Under the pieces are notes generated by a model, which ran no database searches, was not told where the DNA came from, and saw nothing but the letters and a program-made list of their open reading frames with translations. From DATARH01 sp050246595 (GTDB taxonomy: Bacteria; Pseudomonadota; Alphaproteobacteria; ATCC43930; CGMCC-115725), in NCBI GenBank assembly GCA_050246595.1, contig JBFWVT010000002.1, positions 62,001 through 126,000 of the forward strand: 64,000 bases of DNA. The letters run 5' to 3'. Position numbers and translations under genes: made by a program. Below, piece after piece: positions 44,249-53,512 of this stretch (its first letter is position 1; every line of letters starts with the position of its first letter).

Positions 44249-44638
44249 CTACAGGTGCAGCGCCTTTTCGAGCTGCCGCTTGTTCATTTTCGAGCGCCCC
44301 GGGATGTCACGCGTTTTTGCCTCCTGGTAGAGTTCGGCTCTGGTCTTGCCGCTCCCGTTGCGGCCTCTCGCCGGTTTGGTACGGCCGCCGCGCCCCTCGG
44401 CCGCGTCGCGATAGGTTTCGCCGCTTCGCTCCTTCTACTTGGTGCGGCGCAGGTTGCGTTTGTTTTCCGCCGGGCTTTCGTGTTTTGACGCGCCGGCCTC
44501 GTGCAGCGCAATCGCGATCGCCTGTTTCGGGTTCTTGACCGTCCGCTTGCCTTTGGCAGTCTTGAGTTCGCCGTGCTTGAACTCGTGCATGACGCGTTCG
44601 ATCGTCTCGCGCTGCGCCGGGGTCTGCGTTCTGGCCAT
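44249..44638 (-). pseudogene. DUF6496 protein interrupted by in-frame amber codon
   Basis: The ATG at 44638 starts a 67-residue reading frame with VMHEFKHGELKTAKGKRTV and KQAIAIALHEAGASKHES, the DUF6496 pattern. It ends at TAG (44435-44437) after KRNLRRTK. The same frame continues for 61 sense codons to a second TAG at 44249, encoding ERSGETYRDAAEGRGGRTK and a C-terminal TRAELYQEAKTRDIPGRSKM. That tail looks like the SAP-like end seen in longer DUF6496 proteins. A nonsense mutation or readthrough are the options. Function unknown; such genes often lie near DNA-handling genes, here topoisomerase IB. Confidence 0.65.
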
Positions 44639-44867
44639 CGGGTCTGTTCCTGAACCTCTGATCCATACGGCGCCCAATTGTGGAGCGCCCTTGCAATGCG
44701 CGACACCGTTTGCGTGATCCCGGTTCCGCCGCTTCCGACAAAATCGTTCGCAGGCAACGCTGCCGCCGCTCCGGATGTTGGCTTCATTACGGAACAGGTC
44801 AGGACTATCGGCAGTGCCGCCGCGGCAACAGCAATCCCCGAAGAAGAACCGGAAGGCCGATCCCGAC

Positions 44868-45953
44868 ATGCCGCTGCCGGAGGCGCTCGATCCGCAGGTC
44901 GCGGCGGCGCGCGCCAGGTTGCGTTATGTCAGCGACACCTCGCCCGGCATAACCCGCCGCCCCGCGAAAAACGGGTTTGGCTATCGCCTCCCCGACGGCG
45001 CCCCGGTGCGCGATCCCGAGACGCTGCGGCGCATCCGCTCGCTGGCGATCCCGCCGGCCTGGACCGAGGTGTGGATCTGCCCGGACCCGAACGGCCATTT
45101 GCAGGCGACCGGCCGCGATGCGCGCGGGCGCAAGCAGTACCGCTATCATCCGCGCTGGCGCGAGGTGCGCGACGAGGCGAAATACACAAAGCTGCTGATC
45201 TTCGCCCGCGTCCTGCCGCTGATCCGCGCCCGCGTCGAGGCTGATCTGAAGCAAAGCGGCCTGCCGCGCGAAAAGGTGCTGGCGGCGATCGTGCGCCTGA
45301 TGGAAATGACGCTGATCCGCATCGGCAACGCCGAATACGCGAAAGCGAACAAGAGCTTTGGATTGACGACGCTGCGCGACCGCCATGTCGCGGTCGAGGG
45401 CGGTCATATCCATATCGGCTTTCGCGGCAAGGGCGGCAGGCGCCACGAAACCGACATCAACGACCGCCGGCTCGCCCGCATCGTCAAAGGCTGCCGCGAC
45501 CTGCCGGGGTATGAACTGTTTCAATACATCGGCGAGGACGGCCAGCGGTACGATGTCGATTCGGCCGACGTCAACGAATACCTGCGCGAAATCAGCGGCG
45601 AGGACATCACGGCCAAGGATTTCCGCACCTGGGCGGCGACACACCTCGCGGCGCAGGCGCTGCGCGAGTTCGAGTCGTTCGACAGCGACGCAAGGCGCAA
45701 AAAGGCGATCGTCGACGCCGTCAAGAAGGTGGCCCAGCATCTCGGCAACACGCCGGCGATCTGCCGCCGCTCCTATATCCACCCGGCGATCCTCGACGGC
45801 TATATGGACGGCACGCTGCTGCAATCGCTGGCGGACCAGGCCGGCGCCTATCTTGAAGAGAACATCCAAGGCATGAAGCCGGAGGAGGCGGCGGTCACCG
45901 CCTTTCTGCGGCTGCGTCTCGGCGAGTTGGCGAAAGAGAGCCGCGCCGCCTGA
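44868..45953 (+). CDS. DNA topoisomerase IB (poxvirus type)
   Basis: A 361-residue type IB topoisomerase that relaxes supercoils through a 3'-phosphotyrosyl link. The N-terminal domain has NGFGYRLPDG and IPPAWTEVWICPDPNGHLQA. The catalytic domain has the arginine in RIGNAEYAKANKSFGLTTLR, a second arginine in FRTWAATHLAA and the nucleophilic tyrosine in CRRSYIHPAIL. Length is normal for bacterial members. The ATG at 44868 fits GGAAGG upstream; earlier codons overlap the divergent DUF6496 region. Confidence 0.92.
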   Translation: MPLPEALDPQVAAARARLRYVSDTSPGITRRPAKNGFGYRLPDGAPVRDPETLRRIRSLAIPPAWTEVWICPDPNGHLQATGRDARGRKQYRYHPRWREVRDEAKYTKLLIFARVLPLIRARVEADLKQSGLPREKVLAAIVRLMEMTLIRIGNAEYAKANKSFGLTTLRDRHVAVEGGHIHIGFRGKGGRRHETDINDRRLARIVKGCRDLPGYELFQYIGEDGQRYDVDSADVNEYLREISGEDITAKDFRTWAATHLAAQALREFESFDSDARRKKAIVDAVKKVAQHLGNTPAICRRSYIHPAILDGYMDGTLLQSLADQAGAYLEENIQGMKPEEAAVTAFLRLRLGELAKESRAA

Positions 45954-46009
45954 TCCACCGCTGGAGCGCTGAAGGAACGCGCGCGCCGGCGCGCCGAGCC
46001 CGACGGCAG

Positions 46010-46290
46010 CGGTTTGCCGCGAGCTGAAGCGCACCGACGTTACGCAGAGCCGCATCGGCGGCGACATCGGCGATGTCGTGCTTCGACCTGTGCTGTCCGT
46101 CGGCTGCGCCGGCGACATGGTGCTGATCATCATCGATCGGCTGAGCGGCAGGAACCGGCCGGCGCAGACCTTTGTCGCCGTATTCGGCGCTTCCAACCTC
46201 ACCCGTGCCGAGGCAAGCTGGAGCAGGGACTCGCCGACTGGACCGGCGCTCACACCATGTTTTCGAGGCGATCGGCAAGGTGGAAGCTGC
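46010..46290 (+). pseudogene. IS21-family IstA transposase remnant
   Basis: Broken reading frames together spell an IstA core: GDMVLIIIDRLSGRNRPAQ, TFVAVFGASNLTRAEASWS, then in shifted frames QGLADWTGAHT and VFEAIGKVEAAD. At least two single-base losses disrupt the frame. Neither end nor an istB gene is seen, so the element is dead. Confidence 0.7.
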
Positions 46291-46538
46291 CGATGCCGGC
46301 CCTTCTTCCGTGTTTTCCGGCGGACAGCACTGCCGGTCGCTTCGACTTTGCAGAACGTGCCGAACATGGACGCATGTCTAGGCTTACCCCAGGCTCTCCG
46401 GATATCGTCTGTATCTCTTTTGCAGTGGAGTGCGGTTCAGCCGCCGATCCGATCCCTCTTGGCCGCGGTTGCTCTATTGTATGGTAAAGATTACCCGACA
46501 ACAAAAGACCGCCGCTGGTTGACCGTCGTGGTACCGGC

Positions 46539-47035
46539 ATGAGCGCCATCGCTCTCAAAATGCTGCTATCGGACTGGGCGAAGTATCTCGGGCTTGTCCT
46601 CGGTATCGCCTTTTCAACGATACTGATGGCGAACCAGGTGTCGATCTTTTGCGGTCTGATGCTGCGCACGGCGAGCCAGATCATCGATATCGTCGAACCG
46701 GACATTTGGATCATGAATTCGCGGGTCCGCCATGTGGACGAGATCGAGCCGATGACCGATACGCAGCTTTATCGGATACGCGGTGTTGCCGGGGTCGCCT
46801 GGGCTGTGCCGTTGCTGAAGGGTATGGCGCTTGTGCGCTCCGGCGAGAGCATGCAGCAGGTGATCATGATCGGCGTTGACGACGGCTCGCTTGTCGGGGC
46901 CCCGCACAGGATGGTGCTGGGATCGGTTGCGGCATTGCGCCGGCCGGATGCGATGATCATCGACAAGGCTGGCTACGAGGCGATGTGGCCCGGCCGGAAA
47001 CCCGTGCTCGGCAGGACCGTCGAGCTTAGAATGCC
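46539..47035 (+). pseudogene. Truncated ABC transporter permease (MacB/DevC-type)
   Basis: The first 165 or so residues of a permease: an N-terminal membrane segment (KYLGLVLGIAFSTILMANQV) and the start of a periplasmic core (PDIWIMNSRVRHVDEIEP, VPLLKGMALVRSGESMQQVI). Complete relatives are about 380 residues. It is cut off near 47035 by an IS5-family fragment. No partner ATPase or membrane-fusion gene is present. Confidence 0.7.
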
Positions 47036-47080
47036 TAACAGAACCGGGAACGGCGATACGAGGGGGCCGTTCTGGCTGGC

Positions 47081-47257
47081 ATGGCTAGATCCCTGGTACC
47101 TGACGAATTGTGGGCCGTCATCGAACCGGTGCTGCCGCCGGAGCGGCCCAGACCGAAAGGCGGTCGGCCGCCGATCCCGCACCGGGCGGCGCTGACCGGC
47201 ATTCTGTTTGTGCTGAAGAGCGGCATTCCCTGGGAGATGCTGCCGCAGGAGATAGGC
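47081..47257 (+). mobile_element. IS5-family transposase 5' fragment
   Basis: Codons for LVPDELWAVIEPVLPPERPR, KGGRPPIPHRAALTGILFVL and GIPWEMLPQEIG match the N-terminus of IS5-family transposases. Homology stops after about 59 residues where IS701-like sequence on the other strand begins. The rest of the element is missing. A left end is likely near 47035. Confidence 0.8.
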
Positions 47258-47269
47258 GCAGGTCCGTGG

Positions 47270-47666
47270 TCAGGTGGCCGGGCCCAGAGCAGATGCCACA
47301 GCAAGCGTCGCACCTCGGGTACGGTGAGCAGCAGCAGATCGGCTTTGAGATCGACCGCCCCTTTTTTCCCCACTCGCGGCGCAGCGGATCACGGTGAGAT
47401 AGGCATGCGCCAGCATCGCCAGCGTGATATGGCGATGCCAGCCGGTCCGGGAGCGCACCTCGTACTGGTCCAGACCCACCTCACCCCCCGCCTTCGCGGG
47501 GGCAGACTTTGGCGGCTTCAAAGCACGCCTCGATGGTCCAGCGTGTGCCCGCCACCCGAACCAGATCGGCCCAGCCGGCCGCCTCGGGCGCCAGCGTCAG
47601 AGAGAAGGTGAATATCTCGGGATGGGCCAGCTTGCGGCGGATCAGCAGCGGACGAAAGCGGGACAC
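47270..47666 (-). mobile_element. IS701-family transposase C-terminal remnant
   Basis: On the minus strand, VRVAGTRWTIEACFEAAK, EVGLDQYEVRSRTGWHRHIT, LAMLAHAYLTVIRCAA and LLLLTVPEVRRLLWHLLW follow the order of the C-terminal half of IS701-family transposases. The frame is broken at least twice, including by a 22-nt palindromic insertion. It is truncated at both ends. Confidence 0.78.
47485..47502. repeat. Small palindrome inserted in IS701 remnant
   Basis: A 7-bp stem (CCCCCGC type) with a four-base loop interrupts the transposase reading frame between FEAAK and GEVGLDQY. Confidence 0.55.
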
Positions 47667-48239
47667 CGAGGGCGGTTACAAATTGGCACGCCGCGATATG
47701 CAATTCGGTCCGGTCTACATTCAGGTCGATGCGCCGGACGTGCATTGTCAGTATAACCAAATGCGGATCGGCTGTGGACGCTCGATGACATAACCGAGTG
47801 AATGTCAAATCAGGACATTACCCACCTCGTGCACGGAACGGCTGCGTCGGCCAGCCTCCCCGCGCCGGAGAGCCCAATAAGGCCAGAAGACCCATTCTCT
47901 CGTGCTCATCTTATACGAATGTCATTTGTGAATAAAACTCACGCTTGCAAGGCAGGGCATCGGCAAGCTCCATAACAGCCTTTGGAGGATATGTCCCCCG
48001 CTTCCACCTCTCCATGCGAAATGCGCGTGCTCGGCTCAATGCTGCCGAGTGCTCTTCGAGAAATACAATGGACTCGTGCCCACTGACTTCCATAAAAGTG
48101 CCTCTCTGCAGAAAGGCAGTGATCCATTCAGACTCCGATTTCGGGTGTCACTCTCGCCACGCTCACCGCTGCCCCGGTATAAAAAACGGCGTCTGATTCA
48201 TTCCAAAAGTCTGAGAATTCAGCGACGCTACAGTGGTGC
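47667..48239. other. Island DNA without a supported gene
   Basis: A 573-nt stretch between the IS remnants and the methyltransferase. The composition shifts to AT-rich. A 60-codon minus-strand frame at 47911-48093 has moderately protein-like residues but no recognisable family; it may be the decayed end of a glycosyltransferase-type gene. Nothing else is supported. Confidence 0.35.
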
Positions 48240-49232
48240 TTAGCCCGACTGTCGCTTGTGCTCGCGAGCTTCTGGAGGTGCGTTATGTCGCACAATGAAG
48301 GTGTTTGATATCCATTGTCCAACGCGACCAACAGACCCGTCTTCCCGCACCTCCAGCATACTGCAATCTGCATCTGCACTTATTCGGAAAATTTCCTCCT
48401 GGGGCAGACAGTGCATCTCCATGTCCAACAGGCTGTCCTTAGCCATGTATTCTTCCAAAATGAATCGGTAGCCAATTGCATAAGTAGGAAGCTGGAAAAT
48501 CGCGATCCCCCCCGACCGAAGCGACCTTAACGCAAGCTGAACAAGCTCTCGCATTAATGGTGGGGGGTTGTGTTGAAAGACAATTCGCGAATAAAAGAAA
48601 TCGCAAGACGAGTCTTCGATATCGAGTTCTTCGGTGCATAGATGGAACTCAATATTGTCGCATCCACCTTCGGATGCACGCTCTTTAGCGAGGGACAGAT
48701 GCGTTGTTGATATATCGTACGCGCTGACCCTCGCGAATATCCTAGCCAATGGCAATGTGACCCTGCCCACTCCGCATCCATACTCAATGCATTTCTTGGC
48801 TTCTAGGTTCGTAAATCCATGTCGTTCCAAAATGAGACGGATACTTTCGGCTTCGCCTTCACCGCTGGCCCAAAACATCTTGCTGGCTGCTTCATCCAGG
48901 TTTTGTCCCAAGAAAAGGGGATTTGTAAGCACCGAATGATGAGGCCGAACCGCACCCAAATGCGTCCATGCCTGGCGAATCCTCTCCTTGAGTGTCTCGA
49001 TTTCATGCGCACTTGCAGTATACTCGACATGCATTCTTGGATGATTTAGCGGTACGAAACGAGGAACTGAATTTTGACTAGCGAACTCTTGACAATTGAC
49101 GAATGACATGACGAGATCGCGGAACGTCCGTACTGATGTCATATGGAGAGCTACGATCTCGCTCGATTCTGGTTCCCGCTTGAGAAGGTTCCGATAACAC
49201 CATTCTACATCGTCTCTTGTAATCATTTGCAC
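48240..49232 (-). CDS. SAM-dependent methyltransferase in AT-rich island
   Basis: A 330-residue protein. The N-terminal 45 or so residues (DDVEWCYRNLLKREPES) resemble the DUF4214 segment often attached to glycan-related enzymes. The middle holds a class I methyltransferase: CIEYGCGVGRVTLPLARIFA (SAM-binding motif I), VSAYDISTTHLSLAKERA and SSCDFFYSRIVFQHNPPPLM. The target may be a sugar, given the neighbouring methyltransferase-glycosyltransferase gene, but this is inference. The gene is much AT-richer than the window average and seems intact. Confidence 0.85.
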   Translation of the reverse strand: MQMITRDDVEWCYRNLLKREPESSEIVALHMTSVRTFRDLVMSFVNCQEFASQNSVPRFVPLNHPRMHVEYTASAHEIETLKERIRQAWTHLGAVRPHHSVLTNPLFLGQNLDEAASKMFWASGEGEAESIRLILERHGFTNLEAKKCIEYGCGVGRVTLPLARIFARVSAYDISTTHLSLAKERASEGGCDNIEFHLCTEELDIEDSSCDFFYSRIVFQHNPPPLMRELVQLALRSLRSGGIAIFQLPTYAIGYRFILEEYMAKDSLLDMEMHCLPQEEIFRISADADCSMLEVREDGSVGRVGQWISNTFIVRHNAPPEAREHKRQSG

Positions 49233-49771
49233 CCCTTTGCACGCCAGATACTCTCGCAGCCCGGCAACATGCTTTGGTTAACCTACATTTGGTTAACCTA
49301 CATTTCTCCTAACATCCCAACAGAGGCGTTCCATAATAGAGTTGATATATTGGCGAACATCTCTCGCGCCCGTTCACAATATTCTATTTGATGCATATCT
49401 CATCTCTTATATAAATATTGAAACCAGGAATAATATCCCCCTTCGTATGCCGGCGAAGCATCAAACTAATCGGGATATTCTGCTCTCTTGCCTACAGGTC
49501 CTCTAAATTCCCATTCTTACTCACATCGTCCAAAACCATGCCATCTTCTACCTACAGCTCCTTGTAGTGCGCGCAGAAAGCTGTGCGTCTTTTCAGAATA
49601 ATTGGCAGACACGGGGAGGAGCTCTCTTGCCGCTCGACAGCAAGGAGGCAACATCAAGCCGGGTTGCCGAACGACAGATATATATGTAATGTCTTTCAGC
49701 GAAGCTGTACGAATTGCATAGGGGTACACCATCAAAACCGTGATATCTTTGCTTGAGCCCTGCTACATATA
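49233..49771. other. AT-rich intergenic stretch
   Basis: A 539-nt gap between two leftward island genes with no convincing gene. It contains a 15-bp tandem duplication (49276-49305). Probably promoter and leader DNA of the methyltransferase gene plus decayed sequence. Confidence 0.4.
49276..49305. repeat. 15-bp tandem duplication
   Basis: GGTTAACCTACATTT occurs twice head-to-tail, about 45 nt upstream of the methyltransferase start. Each copy includes the palindrome GGTTAACC, a possible protein-binding half or full site. Confidence 0.75.
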
Positions 49772-52636
49772 TCAAAGCAAAAGCCTGCAGAGAATGTCAA
49801 GCCGAGTTTCTACGTCATTCTCTGGTACTACGATCAGACGTTCGAAGCCTATACTAGGTACACGTTGATCGACAGTGGCTATTTGCTTCTGCAAGGCCTC
49901 GGGAAACTCCTGAACTTGTGCATTCAATCGAATGTTCCAGCCATTTGACGTCAAGATCTCTCGCGGTATCCGCAGCGCTATGTCGCGGCCCGATGACCCG
50001 ACGGATCCCTTCCAGATCAAGGTTTGATTGGCCGAAATGCGAATTGTCCCGTCCGCAAGTAGTCCATTAACTCTCAACCCAAGAAAGACATAAAAAGCCT
50101 CACTAGAATCGGATTCCAAGGCCAGCACTATTCCGCCGCCGGAAAAGCAGGACCAAGTACCCCAATCTTCGGAATAAGCCCAAAAGCCATCCGAACGAAT
50201 CTCGTTTCCTAGTATAAATGCCTGTTCATCGAGCGGAAAATCAAGATAACGGCCCTGCCGCTGCGACATCAAGCGCGACAGCAGGAGTTCTCCAGTTCCA
50301 TCGATATTCCGATCGAGCCGTGCGAATGTAAGTTCCTTTCTGTAAGGAATCAAAGCATAAGGATATGGTGCATCCCATTTTGTGTCTGCTGCAGTTATGC
50401 AGGCCCTAATGATCGTTCCCGCAACCTCCCCCCAGCTGATTCGCGGATATCCCAAGCGAATATTCTCCTCCAGCTGATTCCTCCTTTCGTCATCTCGTAT
50501 CAGTTCACGAACAAGCGATAACGAGCTTCCAAAATCATCAATATTTATATAGAGACCGTAATCGCCGGCAACCTCGGGCAAAGAAGCGCGGTCGCTGCAA
50601 ACGCAAATCTTACCAAGGGCAAGAGATTCGCCAACGGGCAACCCCCAGCCCTCGTAAAACGTCGGACACACGGTAAATAGACATTTTTCATATAGCAGAC
50701 GGAGGTGAGTATCGCTGATATCGCGCAAAAGAACAATCTTGCCTTGAAGATAATCCGTCTCTATAAGGCGACTGAGGAAATCGCTCGATTTCCACCCGAG
50801 GCGGCCTACGCAAACCAGGACTGGCGGGTCGTCACCGTCGGCAATCATGCGTTCCCATAACTTCAGCATCAGTTGGTGATTTTTTCGCCCCTCAATGGTT
50901 GCAACAAATAGCACAAAGCGTATCGGTATATCCAGTTCAGTGGCGTTGACAACGCTTCTATTTTTGGGCAAGAATTCGTCAAACGAGGAACCATTCCTTG
51001 TGACTGTTATAGGCGGCTCCTTAATTCCCAGCTTTTGCAAATACCTTTTCAAATCCCCGGCGGTGTTCTGTGAGACACTCAAAATGTGATCGACATGGCG
51101 CAACGCACTCGTCATAAACTCTTCAAAGACGTGTGCGGTATCTTGATCACATGTCTCGCGGGCATAAATCGGAATTAAATCGTGTACTGCCATCGCGAAG
51201 CGGGTACCGAAGCGGCGCTTTAAGTCCAACACACGATGCACATAATCCCGGTGCACCCATGCGGCCCCAAGCAGACATAGAACCGATGGCCTGACGTCAT
51301 CTAAAATTCCTGTACCATCGAACTCCTTGGCTCCGGGTAGTACGCCGCAGCGAGCAGCCGCCATTGGATACCGGACCATTCGTGAACTCTCAGGAAGAAA
51401 TAGATCTTCAAGCACTGCAAGAAGAAATCCAGTAGGAATTGTCATCCATCTACGTGTTTGGCTCTCAAAACTTAGCAATACAAGATCGCGATGCGAGTAC
51501 AGGCCAATCCTGAGAATGGAGATGATAATGCTTGACTGTACGCGTTGTATTCCACTCAGATTGGGATGCTCACCGATGTAGTAAATGAGATCGGATATGT
51601 CGAAGAGAATCGTAGGATTTAGCCGATTTTCGATATCTGCGCCTCGCATAGGGGTATGTCGTGAATCAAGAGTGGCAGTGGTACTAAGACAAGAAATATC
51701 CCTGCCGTTGCACGGTAGCTTAGCCTTTGAGGGGGATGTCGACAGGTCAGGTGTTATTGATTCCGTTCTTTGCGGTATGCCGACAAGCTGCAGAGGTGCC
51801 GACTCAGGATGATTTGAGGAAATTGAGGAAATATCGCGTCCTGCTGCCAATTGCGCCTGTGAAGGTTCGCGGCTGATCGAGGTCTCTTCACTGCTTTTCG
51901 CAGATGCATTTGCTACTTCAGGCCTGACCGCCGCTTCGGCGTCGTGACGCAGCGATCCCTGTGAGGCGGCCTCGTATTCGCTGAGTGGCTTCTTGAATAC
52001 AAAAATGCGATCACTATAGTTAAAATCCTGCGAATGCTCTTGTTGCGCCAATAGTACCGACATGTCGCGGTCAAAGATGCAGTTGCAGTTGGCTGTCATG
52101 AAATCGAGCCACCAAGCATAATCATGAAAAGTCCTAACATTGGAGTTTCCGGTATCATAGAGAGTTCCCTCCTCATAGAGGGCGGGTACTACGACAAGAT
52201 ACCGAGCAGCGCTAGCCCACAGATTCTGGATAGCGAAACTCAGGCGACTTTCTTCAATGTGCTCAAGCAAGTCGTAACAGATAACCAAATCGAACTGACG
52301 CGAAATCTCAGTCGTTGCAATATCGAGAACTTGTATATATGGCGCGTCGGCTTTATGTACGGCCCACTCTGAAATGTCGTAGCCATACGCATCTACGCCG
52401 AGTTCACGCAGCCGCTTTACTACATATCCCACCGCACATCCCATATCCAATGCACTACTTGGCTGAAACAGCGTAACGAGTGTCTCGGCGAGATGTCGGT
52501 TCGGTCCCCGCGCCAGAGTGAGATAATCTGTATATCCACTCCCTTCCGCATTTTGGAAATAGGAAGCTCCGTAATCCGCGCCACGATTGGGGTGATATTC
52601 GTCAGGGATCGTATCTGCAATAGTGTCGCGTACCAT
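49772..52636 (-). CDS. Methyltransferase-glycosyltransferase (GT4) fusion protein
   Basis: A 954-residue multidomain protein. Residues about 25-220 are a class I methyltransferase (SALDMGCAVGYVVKRLRELG, ICYDLLEHI). Residues about 225-335 are a low-complexity linker. Residues about 340-790 are a GT4 glycosyltransferase with NLSGIQRVQSSI, VTRNGSSFDEFLP, FVATIEGRKNHQLML and CPTFYEGWGLPVGESLALGK. The last 150 residues hold a beta-rich domain with EIRSDGFWAYSEDWGTWSCF, resembling the GW-rich modules at the ends of glycan enzymes. It probably methylates and extends a surface polysaccharide. It is AT-rich and lies in the island with the separate methyltransferase. Confidence 0.85.
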   Translation of the reverse strand: MVRDTIADTIPDEYHPNRGADYGASYFQNAEGSGYTDYLTLARGPNRHLAETLVTLFQPSSALDMGCAVGYVVKRLRELGVDAYGYDISEWAVHKADAPYIQVLDIATTEISRQFDLVICYDLLEHIEESRLSFAIQNLWASAARYLVVVPALYEEGTLYDTGNSNVRTFHDYAWWLDFMTANCNCIFDRDMSVLLAQQEHSQDFNYSDRIFVFKKPLSEYEAASQGSLRHDAEAAVRPEVANASAKSSEETSISREPSQAQLAAGRDISSISSNHPESAPLQLVGIPQRTESITPDLSTSPSKAKLPCNGRDISCLSTTATLDSRHTPMRGADIENRLNPTILFDISDLIYYIGEHPNLSGIQRVQSSIIISILRIGLYSHRDLVLLSFESQTRRWMTIPTGFLLAVLEDLFLPESSRMVRYPMAAARCGVLPGAKEFDGTGILDDVRPSVLCLLGAAWVHRDYVHRVLDLKRRFGTRFAMAVHDLIPIYARETCDQDTAHVFEEFMTSALRHVDHILSVSQNTAGDLKRYLQKLGIKEPPITVTRNGSSFDEFLPKNRSVVNATELDIPIRFVLFVATIEGRKNHQLMLKLWERMIADGDDPPVLVCVGRLGWKSSDFLSRLIETDYLQGKIVLLRDISDTHLRLLYEKCLFTVCPTFYEGWGLPVGESLALGKICVCSDRASLPEVAGDYGLYINIDDFGSSLSLVRELIRDDERRNQLEENIRLGYPRISWGEVAGTIIRACITAADTKWDAPYPYALIPYRKELTFARLDRNIDGTGELLLSRLMSQRQGRYLDFPLDEQAFILGNEIRSDGFWAYSEDWGTWSCFSGGGIVLALESDSSEAFYVFLGLRVNGLLADGTIRISANQTLIWKGSVGSSGRDIALRIPREILTSNGWNIRLNAQVQEFPEALQKQIATVDQRVPSIGFERLIVVPENDVETRLDILCRLLL

Positions 52637-53512
52637 TAGAATGTCCTTGCCTCTGTGAAGCGAAAGCAGCCGGAGGATCAGTTTGTCGTGGTTTTTGGGA
52701 TAACCGGTCCGGTGCGGTGTAATCGAGACGGATATGTGGTATCCGGCTGACGAGCTGTTTCGGACACGAGCTTAAAATTCGTCCAGGGGAACGGAATATG
52801 CTCTGCCTACTCTTGAATTAACGGATACGCACACTCAGCATTTCCGTATACTGGATTGGAGGGATGCAGTAGCGAAGAAAGAATACACTGTGGCACCGCG
52901 ATGAAAACGCCGTTTCGGCAACCAAGCCCCCAATGGTAAGGTTGCTACAGTTCTCGGTTTTACAACGATGTATCGGCTGAGATCAAGGAGGCTTATGGCG
53001 CCTGCGGAAAGTAGCCTGATCTCCGCGTCTCAGGACCGCACCACGCGCGCATGGTGATTGGGGGATGCTCGTCTGTCGGCGACCGTTGATCCGGGCCCAA
53101 GGCGGCCGATGAGCAGATTCCCGTGGCGCGGAGCCGCGAGAGCGGTGTCCGCCAATCCGGTGTAACTTCAACCGTTGAAACGCGCGTGGCGTACTGCCCG
53201 GCGGCAATTGGAAGCCTGCGCTTGCATCCAGGGCTATTCAGGTGATCGGACCGGGTAATCGGATACAGCGCACAGGTGTGACGTTGCGGATTCAGCAAAA
53301 GCCGGGTTCGGGTTTCAGAAACCGAGACCGATGCTACGGGCTTGCCGACGGCGGTGTTCCCCGCATGCACGGGGATGAACCACTCGATCAGGCTCCCAGG
53401 CTCCTCCCGGTTACGGGTGGGGCGGAGTGCCGGCCCGCAACCTTGCGGGCACGAGCCGACATTGCCTCCGTGCGAGCGGTGCGGCGGCGGCAATGTCGCT
53501 CGAAGCGCAGTG
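52637..53512. other. Gene-free island margin
   Basis: An 876-nt stretch with no supported gene. The left part is moderately AT-rich, and composition returns to high GC near 53000. It contains one CRISPR-repeat-like unit (53354-53382). Open frames crossing it translate the palindrome as FIPVHAGN, a known artefact of such repeats. Confidence 0.45.
53354..53382. CRISPR. Solitary type I-E-like CRISPR repeat
   Basis: A 29-nt unit beginning GTGTTCCCCGCATGCACG and ending GATGAACCA has the CCCCGC/GCACGGGG hairpin and GATGAACC end of widespread type I-E repeats, differing mainly at the last base. No second copy occurs about 61 nt to either side and no cas gene is in the window, so it is a relic or isolated unit rather than an array. 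Confidence 0.6.

Noticed and set aside
46539..47195. Full 218-codon gene
   Set aside because: Only the first 165 or so codons resemble the permease; the rest reads through the IS5-like sequence in an unrelated frame.
47485..47502. Considered as a CRISPR repeat
   Set aside because: It has a CCCCGC/GCGGGG hairpin but lacks the GTGTTC start and GATGAAC end of I-E repeats; it is a small palindrome.
48128..48379. Possible small gene overlapping the island methyltransferase end
   Set aside because: Overlaps the last coding part of the methyltransferase in another frame and has no ribosome site or family match.
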